From an uncultured Collinsella sp. (GTDB lineage Bacteria; Actinomycetota; Coriobacteriia; Coriobacteriales; Coriobacteriaceae), in contig URCS01000041.1 in NCBI GenBank assembly GCA_900546455.1, positions 1 to 17,687 on the forward strand: 17,687 nt of DNA, read 5' to 3'. The notes below the pieces were generated by a model. That model worked only from the letters and a program-made list of their open reading frames with translations. It did no database searches and had not been told where the DNA came from. Of this stretch, positions 1 to 10,163 are shown piece after piece; within the stretch, counting starts at the first letter, position 1, and each line of letters starts with the position of its first letter. The position numbers were made by a program, and so were the translations under genes.

Positions 1-256
1 GCCTTCCGAGGACGAGCTGCGCGCCCTAGCCGCATCCGTGCGTGCCCTGAGCTACGGCACCAACCTGTGGGGCTCGGCCGACTACCGCCGCTGCATCTCG
101 GCCCCGCTTGCCGTGCAGGCCGTGCGCCGCGCCGCCGGCATTGAGCTTTCGGCCGCGCTTGCCCGCGAGCTCGAGACCGTGCAAGTGCCTAAGTTTGCCA
201 CGGACGAGTATTCCTGCCGCCGCGTGCCCGGCGTCGATTCTAGCGAGGTGCGCTAA
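1..256 (+). CDS. Flavoprotein (FAD-binding) subunit of a molybdenum hydroxylase, C-terminal fragment
   Basis: Only the last 84 codons are in the window; the frame is open from base 2 to the TAA at 254-256. The fragment contains LWGSADYRR, the pattern typical of the C-terminal domain of CoxM/XdhB/YgfM-type FAD subunits, followed by a short variable tail. In this family the subunit binds FAD and passes electrons from the iron-sulphur clusters to NAD+ or another acceptor. The stop codon overlaps the ATG of the next gene by one base (TAATG), so the two are very probably translationally coupled and their products form one complex. The FAD-binding domain lies upstream of the window and was not seen. 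The subunit assignment rests on this motif plus the neighbour. Confidence 0.8.
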   Translation, partial: PSEDELRALAASVRALSYGTNLWGSADYRRCISAPLAVQAVRRAAGIELSAALARELETVQVPKFATDEYSCRRVPGVDSSEVR

Positions 257-3087
257 TGGCTGCCAAACTCATCGATCTTTCCTTTACGCTCAACGGCCGT
301 AAGGTCAAGGTTCAGATTGCCCCCGACACCATGCTCTTTGCGCTGTTGCGCGAGCAGGGCTGCGCGTCGGTGCGCTGCGCCTGCGAAACCACCAACTGCG
401 GTTTGTGCACGGTGTGGCTTGACGGCGACCCGGTGCTGAGCTGCTCGGTTCCCGCCGCCCGTGTTGAGGGACACACCATCACCACGCTTGAGGGCCTTAA
501 GGTCGAGTCCGAGGCTCTCGCCCGTGCGATGGCTGCCGAAGGCGCTGAGCAGTGCGGTTTTTGCGCCCCCGGCCTCATCATGAACGTGCTGGCTCTCGCC
601 CGCGCCGCCAAGGAGGATCCGAGCCTCGTCGCAACGCGCGAGGAGCTCTCGCGCCAGCTCGCCGGCAACCTCTGCCGCTGCAGCGGCTACGAGAGCCAGC
701 TGCGCGCCATCGTCCGCTTCCTCAACGAGTCTGGCGTACAGGTGGGCTTTGAGATGCCCGAGCTGCCGGTCAACGACACCAGCTCCGACGGCGTCTCCTA
801 TAAGCAGATCACCCACAAGCAGCCCAAGAAGGACTCGAAGGCTCTGCTCGAGGGCCGTCCCGTCTACACGGGCGATATGGTGCCCGCCGGCGCGCTCATC
901 GTCAAACTCAAGCGCAGCCCGTATGCCCGCGCCAAGATTCGCTCCATCGATACGTCGCGCGCCCTGAAGGTGCCCGGCGTGGTGGGCGTTTACACCTACG
1001 AGGACGTGCCCAAGCGCCGCTTTACCATTGCCGGCCAGAGCTATCCGCAGCCGAGTCCCTACGACCGCCTGATCCTCGAGAACCTCGTGCGCTATCAAAA
1101 CGAGGAGGTGGCGATCGTCGCCGCCGAGACCGAGGAGGCCGCCGACAAGGCGCTCAAGCTCATCAAGGTCGATTACGAGGTGCTCGAGCCGTTACTCGAC
1201 TTTACCCAGGCACTCGATAACGACATTGTGGTCCACCCCGAGGGCGACGTGACCTTTATGTTCCCGCAGGGCGGCGATGTCCCGCGCAACCTGGTGTGCA
1301 GCGGTACCAGCGATTATGGCGACCTAGACGAGGCCTTTGCCCAGAGCGATATCGTCTTTGAGCGCACCTACACCAGCCAGGCCACGCAGACCGCACCCAT
1401 GGAAACCTTCCGCGCTTTCGCGACGACCGACGCGTTCGGACGTATCTCAGTGACTACCTCCACGCAGGTGCCCTTCCACGTGCGCCGCATGGTCGCACAG
1501 TCGCTCGACATTCCGCAGTCGCAGGTGCAGGTCATTAAGCCGCGCATCGGCGGCGGCTTTGGCTCCAAGCAGACGGGCTGCTGCGAGATCTTCGTGGCAT
1601 TCGTGACCCAGCAGACTGGCCGTCCGAGCTATTGCTGCTACACCCGCGAGGAGACCATCACAGCGGGCAACTCGCGTCACCAGATGCAGATGACCGTCAA
1701 GCTGGGCGCCATGAACGACGGCACCATCACGGCTATCGACCTGCACACGTTGTCCAACGCCGGCGCGTACGGCGAACATGCCACTACGACGATCGGCCTC
1801 TCGGGCCACAAGAGTCTGCCCATCTACAACCACGTGAAGGCGAGCCGCTTTAGGTGGGACGCCGTCTACACCAACACCAACCGCGGCGGCGCGTATCGTG
1901 GCTACGGTGCCACCCAGGGCCAGTTTGCCGTGGAGAGCGCCGTCAACGAGCTCGCCGACATGCTGCACATGGACCCTGCCGACCTGCGCCTTAAGAACAT
2001 GGTGCACGAGGGCGAGATCATGCCGCAGTACTACAACGAGAAGCTCAACGCCTGCGCGCTCGACCGTTGCCTGCTGCGCGCGATGGACATGATCGGTTGG
2101 CGCGACAAGCCGTTGGCCGTGGACCTGGGCGACCGCGTGCGCGCCCTGGGCTGCGCGCTCACCATGCAGGGCTCGGGCATCTCCAACGTGGACATTGCCG
2201 GCATCGACATGCGCCTGGAAGAGGACGGCTTCATTACCATCGGCACCGGCGCAACCGATAACGGCATGGGTGTCGACACGATCCTGGCGCAGATTGCTGC
2301 CGAGGAGCTGGGCGTGGAGAGCTCGCAGATCGTGGTGCGCGGCGTAGACACCGACGTGTCGCCGTTCGACGCCGGCTCGTACGCGAGCTCGGGTACGTAC
2401 GTGACGGGCCTGGCAGCCAAGAACGCCGCGACCGAGCTGCGCGAGAAGATTTGCGCCAAGGCCGCCGAGATGTGGGACGTTGACGCCACCGACGTGGTCT
2501 TCGATGGCCAGTACGTGCGTCTGTCCGACGAGCGCGCCGCGCGCGAGCAGAACCGCTACCTCACGCTGCGCGACTTTGCCAACCTGTGCGTCAAGAACAT
2601 CGCGGGCGGCGACGCACTGACCTCGCACGCCTCTGCCTGCCTGCCCGTTTCGCCCCCGCCGTTTATGGCCGGTATTGCCGAGGTCGAGGTTGACAAGGCC
2701 ACCGGCAAGGTGACTGTTGTGGACTACGCGGCTGCCGTCGACTGTGGCACCGTGATCAACGAGGCGCTCGCGCGCGTTCAGGCCGAGGGCGGCATTGCCC
2801 AGGGCATCGGCCACGCGCTCTACGAGATTGTCGAGCATGACGATCGCGGCCGCCTGCGCACCGGCAACTTTATGAGCTACAAGCTGCCCACGCGTCTGGA
2901 TATCGGCAGCATTCGCGTGGCCTTTGAGCCGAGCTACGAGCCGACGGGTCCGTTTGGTGCCAAGTCGATCGGCGAGGTCGTCATCAACACGCCGCTCGCC
3001 GCCGTGGCCTCGGCCGTCGCACACGCCACCGGCCACCAGGTTCGCTCGCTGCCGATCACGCCGGAGAAAGCGCTGCTGGGGGAGTAG
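256..3087 (+). CDS. Fused [2Fe-2S]/molybdopterin hydroxylase, XdhD (YgfN)-like, 943 aa
   Basis: This is the catalytic subunit of a xanthine dehydrogenase-family molybdenum hydroxylase with the iron-sulphur and molybdopterin subunits fused. Residues 1-160 carry two [2Fe-2S] clusters: a plant-type set C43, C48, C51, C63 and a second set C100, C103, C140, C142. From about residue 198 comes the molybdopterin part, with PRIGGGFGSK (429-438), RGGAYRGYG (543-551) and GPFGAKSIGE (898-907). E907 corresponds to the catalytic base of the family. The loop that reads GQG in many relatives is GMG here (residues 670-672). The fused layout, length and an FAD subunit encoded just upstream resemble E. coli YgfM/XdhD, but the cluster cysteines that I recall as missing from E. 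coli XdhD are intact here. Substrate is unknown: purines and other N-heterocycles are possible. The start ATG overlaps the upstream stop; a terminator follows 24 bases after the stop. Confidence 0.9.
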   Translation: MAAKLIDLSFTLNGRKVKVQIAPDTMLFALLREQGCASVRCACETTNCGLCTVWLDGDPVLSCSVPAARVEGHTITTLEGLKVESEALARAMAAEGAEQCGFCAPGLIMNVLALARAAKEDPSLVATREELSRQLAGNLCRCSGYESQLRAIVRFLNESGVQVGFEMPELPVNDTSSDGVSYKQITHKQPKKDSKALLEGRPVYTGDMVPAGALIVKLKRSPYARAKIRSIDTSRALKVPGVVGVYTYEDVPKRRFTIAGQSYPQPSPYDRLILENLVRYQNEEVAIVAAETEEAADKALKLIKVDYEVLEPLLDFTQALDNDIVVHPEGDVTFMFPQGGDVPRNLVCSGTSDYGDLDEAFAQSDIVFERTYTSQATQTAPMETFRAFATTDAFGRISVTTSTQVPFHVRRMVAQSLDIPQSQVQVIKPRIGGGFGSKQTGCCEIFVAFVTQQTGRPSYCCYTREETITAGNSRHQMQMTVKLGAMNDGTITAIDLHTLSNAGAYGEHATTTIGLSGHKSLPIYNHVKASRFRWDAVYTNTNRGGAYRGYGATQGQFAVESAVNELADMLHMDPADLRLKNMVHEGEIMPQYYNEKLNACALDRCLLRAMDMIGWRDKPLAVDLGDRVRALGCALTMQGSGISNVDIAGIDMRLEEDGFITIGTGATDNGMGVDTILAQIAAEELGVESSQIVVRGVDTDVSPFDAGSYASSGTYVTGLAAKNAATELREKICAKAAEMWDVDATDVVFDGQYVRLSDERAAREQNRYLTLRDFANLCVKNIAGGDALTSHASACLPVSPPPFMAGIAEVEVDKATGKVTVVDYAAAVDCGTVINEALARVQAEGGIAQGIGHALYEIVEHDDRGRLRTGNFMSYKLPTRLDIGSIRVAFEPSYEPTGPFGAKSIGEVVINTPLAAVASAVAHATGHQVRSLPITPEKALLGE

Positions 3088-3111
3088 CGGGTCAGCGAAC
3101 AAGTCGTAATT

Positions 3112-3141
3112 GGCGGGGCGGGGCAACTCGTCCCGCCTTTT
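3112..3141 (+). terminator. Rho-independent terminator of the molybdenum hydroxylase operon
   Basis: A 9-bp stem (3112-3120 with 3129-3137, one G-U pair, otherwise G-C) encloses an 8-nt loop and is followed by TTTT at 3138-3141. It starts 24 bases after the stop codon. Confidence 0.85.
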
Positions 3142-3199
3142 GCACTCGTGGTGAGGTCGTGAGCCTGTAAAAGGTGTGCGTGCGCTTGCCGTTCGTATC

Positions 3200-3208
3200 T
3201 GCTATCAT
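3200..3208 (+). promoter_or_regulatory. Extended -10 promoter for tRNA-Leu
   Basis: TGCTATCAT matches an extended -10 (TGN plus TATCAT, five of six consensus bases) and ends 19 bases before the mature tRNA. A -35 box at the right distance is not clear, which fits an extended -10 promoter. It lies downstream of the previous terminator, so the tRNA is probably its own unit. Confidence 0.5.
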
Positions 3209-3227
3209 TCCTAGTCTGTGCGCTCAT

Positions 3228-3311
3228 GCGGGCGTGGCGGAATTGGTAGACGCGCCAGATTTAGGTTCTGGTGGGATTCCCGTGAAGGTTCGAGTCCTTT
3301 CGCCCGCACCA
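3228..3311 (+). tRNA. tRNA-Leu(UAG)
   Basis: An 84-nt class II tRNA. The acceptor stem pairs GCGGGCG (3228-3234) with CGCCCGC (3301-3307), then discriminator A and an encoded CCA (3309-3311). The anticodon stem CCAGA/TCTGG encloses TTTAGGT, giving anticodon UAG, which reads CUA (and CUG by wobble). A long variable arm follows, and the T arm GAAGG-TTCGAGT-CCTTT is complete. The D-arm signature TTGGTAGA is present. The large variable arm and the anticodon together specify leucine. Confidence 0.97.
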
Positions 3312-3319
3312 ACGCACCT

Positions 3320-3350
3320 GCGTCGGCTTTCGCCGTCGCGACTCTTTGTT
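3320..3350 (+). terminator. Possible weak terminator after tRNA-Leu
   Basis: GCGTCGGC (3320-3327) pairs with GCCGTCGC (3332-3339) around a TTTC loop with one T-T mismatch, followed by a loose T-rich stretch (CTCTTTGTT). The U tract is poor, so it may only be a processing or stability hairpin between the tRNA and the tig leader. Confidence 0.3.
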
Positions 3351-3402
3351 GCATAAAGGTACCAGCACCTCAGATAAGCTGGGCAGTATGAGGAGGAACG
3401 TG

Positions 3403-4701
3403 TTGAACATCACCGCTTCTGACGTCAAGGACGCCAAGCTCACCGCTACGGTCACCATTCCGGCCGCCGACGTCGACGCCGCGATCAAGAAGGCCTACAA
3501 GGACACCGCCAAGAAGTACCGCTTCCCGGGCTTCCGCGCCGGTAAGGCTCCCCGTCCGGTCATCGACTCTGCTCTTGGCGCCGAGGCTACCCTCGCTCAG
3601 GCCACCAACGACCTGATCGCCGCCAACGAGCCCGCCGTCCTCAACGAGCTGGACATCGTCCCCACCAAGAACGGTGACTACAAGGAGCTCGACCTCGCCA
3701 AGGATCACGAGGACTACACCTACACCGTCGAGTTCTCCCTGCGTCCTGCTGCCGAGCTCTCCTCCTTCGACGCCGTTGAGATCGAGATGCCTCCCGCGGA
3801 GGTCACCGAGTCCGAGATCAACAACCAGGTCGAGATGCTCCTCAACTACCGCGCTACCTTCGAGGACGTCGAGGGTCGCGCCGTCGAGGCTGACGACTAT
3901 GTGACCGTCGACCTCAAGGCCGTCGAGAACGCCGACAACTTCGCCGCCGAGGGCCGCATGCTCATCGCCGGTAGCGACAGCAACCCCAAGGAGTTCAACG
4001 AGGCCCTGATCGGCGCCAACGTTGACGACGTCAAGACCGTCACCTGGACCGACGAGGCCGAGGAGGGCGAGGAGGCCGAGACCCACACCGTCGAGGTCAC
4101 CGTCAAGGGCATCAAGGTCCGCAACACCCCTGAGCTCACCGACGAGCTCGTCAAGTCCGACTTTGGCTTCGACAGCATCGACGCTATGCGCGACGCCATC
4201 AAGATCGAGATCGAGCAGGACAAGGCTTCCCGCCTCCCGGCCGAGAAGGAGAACCGTTGCGTCTCCGCTCTCGCCGAGCGTCTGCAGCTCGACGAGATGG
4301 ACGCCGACTACGAGCAGTCCGTCTTTGAGGAGCTCGGCCAGAACTTCCTGTCCAACCTCGCTGCCCGCGGCATGACCCTGGACACCTGGCTGCCCGCTTC
4401 CGGTCTGACCATGGAGCAGTTCATCGGCGACCTGCACAAGCAGGCCAACGACGTTGCCCGTGAGTCCCTGGCGCTCGACGCCCTCGCCCGTGAGCTCAAG
4501 ATCGAGGTCACCGAGGACGACATCAACGCCGAGTTCGAGAAGGCCGGCGTCAAGGACGTCGAGGCTTCCAAGGCCGAGTTCATCGCCGATGGCCGCATGC
4601 CTGCCGTCCGCGAGTCCATCCGTCGCTCCAAGGCCGTCGACCACCTGGTTGAGAATGCCAAGGTGACCGAGGTCGACGAGACCGCCAAGGACGCCGAGTA
4701 A
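3403..4701 (+). CDS. tig: Trigger factor, ribosome-associated chaperone
   Basis: Trigger factor binds the ribosome at the exit tunnel and folds emerging chains; it also has peptidyl-prolyl isomerase activity. With a TTG start at 3403 the protein has 432 residues, the usual family size, and the ribosome-binding signature GFRAGKAP falls at 43-50, the same numbering as in E. coli. The TTG follows AGGAGG (3391-3396) by six bases, which decides the start. An in-frame ATG at 3388 overlaps that Shine-Dalgarno, and GTG at 3400 is only three bases from it. A central PPIase-like region (about 150-240) contains VEADDYVTVDLKA, and a long helical C-terminal region follows. Next are clpP and clpX, a common order linking folding with proteolysis. 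Confidence 0.95.
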   Translation: MNITASDVKDAKLTATVTIPAADVDAAIKKAYKDTAKKYRFPGFRAGKAPRPVIDSALGAEATLAQATNDLIAANEPAVLNELDIVPTKNGDYKELDLAKDHEDYTYTVEFSLRPAAELSSFDAVEIEMPPAEVTESEINNQVEMLLNYRATFEDVEGRAVEADDYVTVDLKAVENADNFAAEGRMLIAGSDSNPKEFNEALIGANVDDVKTVTWTDEAEEGEEAETHTVEVTVKGIKVRNTPELTDELVKSDFGFDSIDAMRDAIKIEIEQDKASRLPAEKENRCVSALAERLQLDEMDADYEQSVFEELGQNFLSNLAARGMTLDTWLPASGLTMEQFIGDLHKQANDVARESLALDALARELKIEVTEDDINAEFEKAGVKDVEASKAEFIADGRMPAVRESIRRSKAVDHLVENAKVTEVDETAKDAE

Positions 4702-4777
4702 TTCTCGCCACCTTGCCCGCGAGCGCATGCGTGCGCCCGTGATGGGGTAAAGTTATACACCGGTTATCCGGTTGCTT

Positions 4778-4823
4778 CGTACGGTGCCAGCCAATGCATA
4801 GCATGCGGGCACCGTACGTTTAT
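4778..4823 (+). terminator. Hairpin between tig and clpP, probable terminator
   Basis: A perfect 11-bp inverted repeat (CGTACGGTGCC at 4778-4788, GGCACCGTACG at 4808-4818) encloses 19 nt and is followed by TTTAT. The stem is strong but the U tract is short and the loop long, so it may terminate tig only partly. It ends 41 bases before the clpP start, so a regulatory role for clpP cannot be excluded. Confidence 0.5.
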
Positions 4824-4864
4824 CTAGAACCAATTTGGTCCGCAAGAGAGAAATGGAGATGCGT

Positions 4865-5485
4865 ATGATCGCTAAGTTCGATTCCGCCCTCGTGCCATAC
4901 GTTATCGAGCAGACGCCGCGCGGCGAGCGCAGCTACGATATCTATTCGCGCCTGCTCAACGACCGCATCATCTTCTTGGGCGAGGAGATCAACTCCGTCA
5001 GCGCCAATCTGGTCGTTGCCCAGCTGCTGCATCTTGAGAGCCAGGATGCCGAGAAGGATATCTCGCTCTACATCAATTCGCCCGGCGGCGAGGTCTACTC
5101 CGGCCTGGCGATTCTGGACACTATGAACTTCATTAAGCCGCAGGTCTCGACCATCTGCGTCGGTATGGCCGCGTCTATGGCCGCTGTGCTGCTTTCGGCC
5201 GGCGCCAAGGGCAAGCGCTTCTGCCTGCCGCACTCCAAGGTTATGATTCACCAGCCCAGCGGCGGTGCCCAGGGTCAGCAGACCGAGATCGAGATCGTGG
5301 CCGAGGAGATCAAGAAAACCCGTCGCGAGCTCAACCAGATCCTGTCTGACGCCTCGGGCCAGCCGATCGAGAAGGTCCAGGCCGATACCGAGCGCGACAA
5401 CTACCTGACCGCTGCCGAGGCCCTCGACTACGGCCTGATCGACCGTATTGTTACCTCGCGCGATCTCGCCGCGAAGGACGCCTAG
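4865..5485 (+). CDS. clpP: ATP-dependent Clp protease proteolytic subunit
   Basis: ClpP is the serine peptidase that forms the barrel of ClpXP/ClpAP/ClpCP. Counting from the ATG at 4865 (206 aa), the catalytic triad is S104 (in GMAASMA), H129 (in MIHQPSGG) and D178 (in ERDNYL). IEQTPRGERSYDIYSRLL near the N terminus and INSPGGEVYSG at 70-80 are classic ClpP segments. Three in-frame ATGs lie at 4853, 4859 and 4865. GGAG at 4855-4858 is six bases before the third, which I prefer; GAGAG at 4846-4850 would suit the second. The processed N terminus is probably near the conserved ALVPYVIEQT, so mature function is little affected. The stop is one base before the clpX start, so the two form an operon. 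Confidence 0.96.
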   Translation: MIAKFDSALVPYVIEQTPRGERSYDIYSRLLNDRIIFLGEEINSVSANLVVAQLLHLESQDAEKDISLYINSPGGEVYSGLAILDTMNFIKPQVSTICVGMAASMAAVLLSAGAKGKRFCLPHSKVMIHQPSGGAQGQQTEIEIVAEEIKKTRRELNQILSDASGQPIEKVQADTERDNYLTAAEALDYGLIDRIVTSRDLAAKDA

Positions 5486-5486
5486 G

Positions 5487-6899
5487 ATGGCCGGTAACAT
5501 GCAGGACAACTTTGACGAGAATGGCAATCCCATCCGCTGCTCCTTCTGCGGAAAAGAGCAGGGCCAGGTCCGTCGTCTCGTAAAGGGTCCGACCAACATC
5601 TTTATTTGTGACGAGTGCGTTGCCGCCTGCTCCGAGATCCTTGAGGAGTCGCTGGCTTCGGACTTTATGGACGCCGCCCGCAACGGCAATCTGCCGGGTT
5701 TCCTCAACGACCACGGCCAGGCTGCGTCTCAGCCCGCCGTTGACCCCGAGACGGAGGGTTTTGAGCTCGAGGACGACCGTCAGGTGATTACGCACGTGCC
5801 GACGCCGCACGAGATCTATGACGAGCTTTCGGCCTATGTTATGGGCCAGGAGGACGCCAAGCGCGCCATGTCGGTGGCCGTGTACAACCACTACCGTCGC
5901 GTGATCGAGGGCGGTGCCGCGGTGTCCGCCTTTGACGAGGCATCGGGCATGGACGCCCAGTTTGACGATGACATGGACGAGGTGGAACTCGCCAAGTCCA
6001 ATATTCTGCTGCTCGGCCCCACCGGTACCGGTAAGACCCTGCTCGCCCAGACGCTCGCACGCATTCTCGAGGTGCCGTTTGCCATCGCCGACGCCACCGC
6101 GCTTACCGAGGCCGGATACGTTGGCGAGGACGTTGAGAACATCCTGCTCAAGCTCATCAACGCCGCCGATGGCGATATTGAGCGCGCGCAGGTGGGCATC
6201 ATCTACGTGGACGAGATCGACAAGATCGCCCGCAAGGCCGAGAACCTCTCCATCACCCGCGACGTTTCGGGCGAGGGCGTTCAGCAGGCGCTGCTTAAGA
6301 TTCTTGAGGGCACGGTGGCAAGCGTTCCGCCCACCGGCGGCCGCAAGCATCCTCAGCAGGAGCTGCTGCAGATCGACACGACGAACATTCTGTTCATCTG
6401 CGGCGGTGCCTTTGTGGGTCTGGATAAGATCATTGCCGATCGCGTGGGCAACAAGGGCGTGGGCTTTAACTCCGAGATCGCCGGCCCCACCTCGGTCGAC
6501 GAGAACGACCTGCTGCGTCAGGTGCTCCCGCAGGACCTCAACGCTTTTGGCATGATCCCCGAGTTCGTGGGCCGTACGCCCGTCGTCACCCAGACGCAGG
6601 CGCTCGACGAGGACGACCTGGTGTCGATCCTGACCGAGCCCAAGAACGCCGTGGTGCGCCAGTACCGCAAGATGTTCCAGCTCGAGGACGTTGAGCTTGA
6701 GTTTGAGGACGCGGCGCTGCACGAGATCGCCCGCATGGCACTTGCCCGCAAGACCGGCGCCCGCGGCCTGCGTGCCATCTGCGAGGACGTGCTGCAGCAG
6801 ACGATGTTCGATCTCCCCAGCGAGGAGGGCGTTGCCAAGGTCGTCGTAACCGAAGCCGCCGTCAAGGGCGAAGAACAGCCCCAGCGCATCTACGGCTAG
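5487..6899 (+). CDS. clpX: ClpX, ATP-dependent unfoldase of ClpXP
   Basis: ClpX recognises and unfolds substrates and feeds them to ClpP. The 470-aa protein has an N-terminal zinc-binding domain with C18, C21, C41 and C44, Walker A GPTGTGKT (177-184), pore-loop GYVG (210-213), Walker B IIYVDEID (238-245) and the arginine-containing PEFVGRTPV (358-366). The ClpP-contacting loop reads VGF (325-327) where E. coli has IGF. Compared with E. coli there are about 18 extra residues, rich in D and E, just before Walker A (about 141-167). The ATG at 5487 has AAGGA eight bases upstream, inside the end of clpP. A strong terminator lies 21 bases downstream. Confidence 0.97.
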   Translation: MAGNMQDNFDENGNPIRCSFCGKEQGQVRRLVKGPTNIFICDECVAACSEILEESLASDFMDAARNGNLPGFLNDHGQAASQPAVDPETEGFELEDDRQVITHVPTPHEIYDELSAYVMGQEDAKRAMSVAVYNHYRRVIEGGAAVSAFDEASGMDAQFDDDMDEVELAKSNILLLGPTGTGKTLLAQTLARILEVPFAIADATALTEAGYVGEDVENILLKLINAADGDIERAQVGIIYVDEIDKIARKAENLSITRDVSGEGVQQALLKILEGTVASVPPTGGRKHPQQELLQIDTTNILFICGGAFVGLDKIIADRVGNKGVGFNSEIAGPTSVDENDLLRQVLPQDLNAFGMIPEFVGRTPVVTQTQALDEDDLVSILTEPKNAVVRQYRKMFQLEDVELEFEDAALHEIARMALARKTGARGLRAICEDVLQQTMFDLPSEEGVAKVVVTEAAVKGEEQPQRIYG

Positions 6900-6920
6900 A
6901 CCAGCCTAAAACGTATTTGC

Positions 6921-6957
6921 AAATAGCCTCCGACCACCCGCGGTCGGAGGCTATTTT
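6921..6957 (+). terminator. Rho-independent terminator of clpP-clpX
   Basis: A perfect 15-bp stem (6921-6935 with 6942-6956) with a six-base loop ACCCGC ends in a TTTT run (6954-6957) that partly belongs to the stem. It is the strongest terminator in the window and separates the Clp operon from valS. Confidence 0.93.
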
Positions 6958-6985
6958 ATATATACGCAATAACCCCAACTACCTG

Positions 6986-6994
6986 TGTTATTCT
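6986..6994 (+). promoter_or_regulatory. Candidate extended -10 promoter for valS
   Basis: TGTTATTCT has the TGN extension and a -10 TATTCT (four of six). It is the only reasonable -10 I see after the clpX terminator, and it has the same form as the tRNA-Leu promoter. No good -35 was found. If correct, valS has a leader of about 185 nt containing the structured element at 7052-7165. Otherwise I see nothing definite in 6958-7051. Confidence 0.25.
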
Positions 6995-7051
6995 GTGTGT
7001 TTGTTTAAGCCTCAGCGAAGTCATATCAGACTGAAGTAATCGATACCTAAG

Positions 7052-7165
7052 GGGAGGAATGTAGGCCCGATTTTCGTAGATTCCGCACGAGCCGAAGACC
7101 ACTTAATGTGGTCTTCGAGCGAGCCCAGGACTTGACCGAGCGAAAATCGGGCCTACATTCCTCCC
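7052..7165 (+). repeat. Structured palindromic element, copy 1 (upstream of valS)
   Basis: A perfect 25-bp inverted repeat (7052-7076 with 7141-7165) encloses a second perfect hairpin: a 10-bp stem (7093-7102 with 7108-7117) with loop TTAAT. The sequences TTCCGCACG (7081-7089), CACTTAA (7100-7106) and CAGGACT (7126-7132) recur in the element downstream of valS on the opposite strand. The right arm ends 21 bases before the valS ATG. No poly-T run follows, so it is not a simple terminator. There is no open frame of note inside. Confidence 0.85.
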
Positions 7166-7186
7166 AGATGGGCAAGGGAGAGATAT

Positions 7187-9883
<2,697 letters not shown>

Positions 9884-9894
9884 GTCTAACTTGG

Positions 9895-10011
9895 GGGCGC
9901 GTCCCGATGCTTTGCTCTCCGCTGCGGACAGTCCTGCGCAAGACGGACAGCACGTTAAGTGCTGTCCTTTGCGTGCGGAACTTGCGGCGAGCAAAGCATC
10001 GGGCCGCTCCC
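9895..10011 (-). repeat. Structured palindromic element, copy 2 (downstream of valS, inverted)
   Basis: Outer arms 9895-9917 and 9989-10011 pair at 21 of 23 positions. Inside, a 9-bp perfect stem (9945-9953 with 9959-9967) has loop GTTAA, and a lower 5-bp stem CGCAA/TTGCG (9937-9941 with 9969-9973) is present. Read on the minus strand it has TTCCGCACG (9972-9980), CACTTAA (9955-9961) and CAGGACT (9930-9936) in the same order and nearly the same spacing as copy 1. GGCCCGAT (9998-10005) in the outer arm is also shared. The paired segments otherwise differ. It starts 12 bases after the valS stop. Confidence 0.82.
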
Positions 10012-10044
10012 AGTTCGTTTACGTGGTCGTTTGCATCTGGTTGG

Positions 10045-10072
10045 TCAGGGCCACCGGGTTGTGGCCTTGATT
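10045..10072 (+). terminator. Hairpin, possible terminator of valS
   Basis: TCAGGGCCAC (10045-10054) pairs with GTGGCCTTGA (10061-10070), with one G-T pair and a six-base loop. Only TT follows, so termination would be weak. It lies between the element after valS and the folC leader. Confidence 0.35.
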
Positions 10073-10110
10073 CCGCTGCAATCGGGTAAAGGCTGATATT
10101 GTCAACGCGA

Positions 10111-10141
10111 GGGGCTCATTCTTTTTGGTGGGCCTCTTTTT
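10111..10141 (+). terminator. Terminator-like hairpin just before folC
   Basis: GGGGCTCA (10111-10118) pairs with TGGGCCTC (10129-10136), with two G-U pairs and a 10-nt T-rich loop, and is followed by TTTTT (10137-10141). It ends 22 bases before the folC ATG. A possible extended -10 (TGATATTGT, 10094-10102) would start transcription right at the base of this hairpin, so it may act as a leader attenuator rather than as the end of the valS unit. Confidence 0.5.
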
Positions 10142-10163
10142 CTGTAATTGGAGACTTTGGGTT

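Noticed and set aside
3346..3402. Earlier starts for tig (3346, 3388 or 3400)
   Set aside because: They add residues not found in the family, and the AGGAGG site at 3391-3396 fits only the TTG at 3403 with normal spacing.
4700..4864. CIRCE, CtsR or HspR operator before clpP
   Set aside because: I looked for the known inverted-repeat patterns and saw none; only the CGTACGGTGCC palindrome is present.
6995..7186. T-box riboswitch in the valS leader
   Set aside because: The conserved T-box antiterminator sequence and an AG-bulge/specifier arrangement are not seen, no terminator precedes the start codon, and the same structure occurs downstream of valS in inverse orientation.
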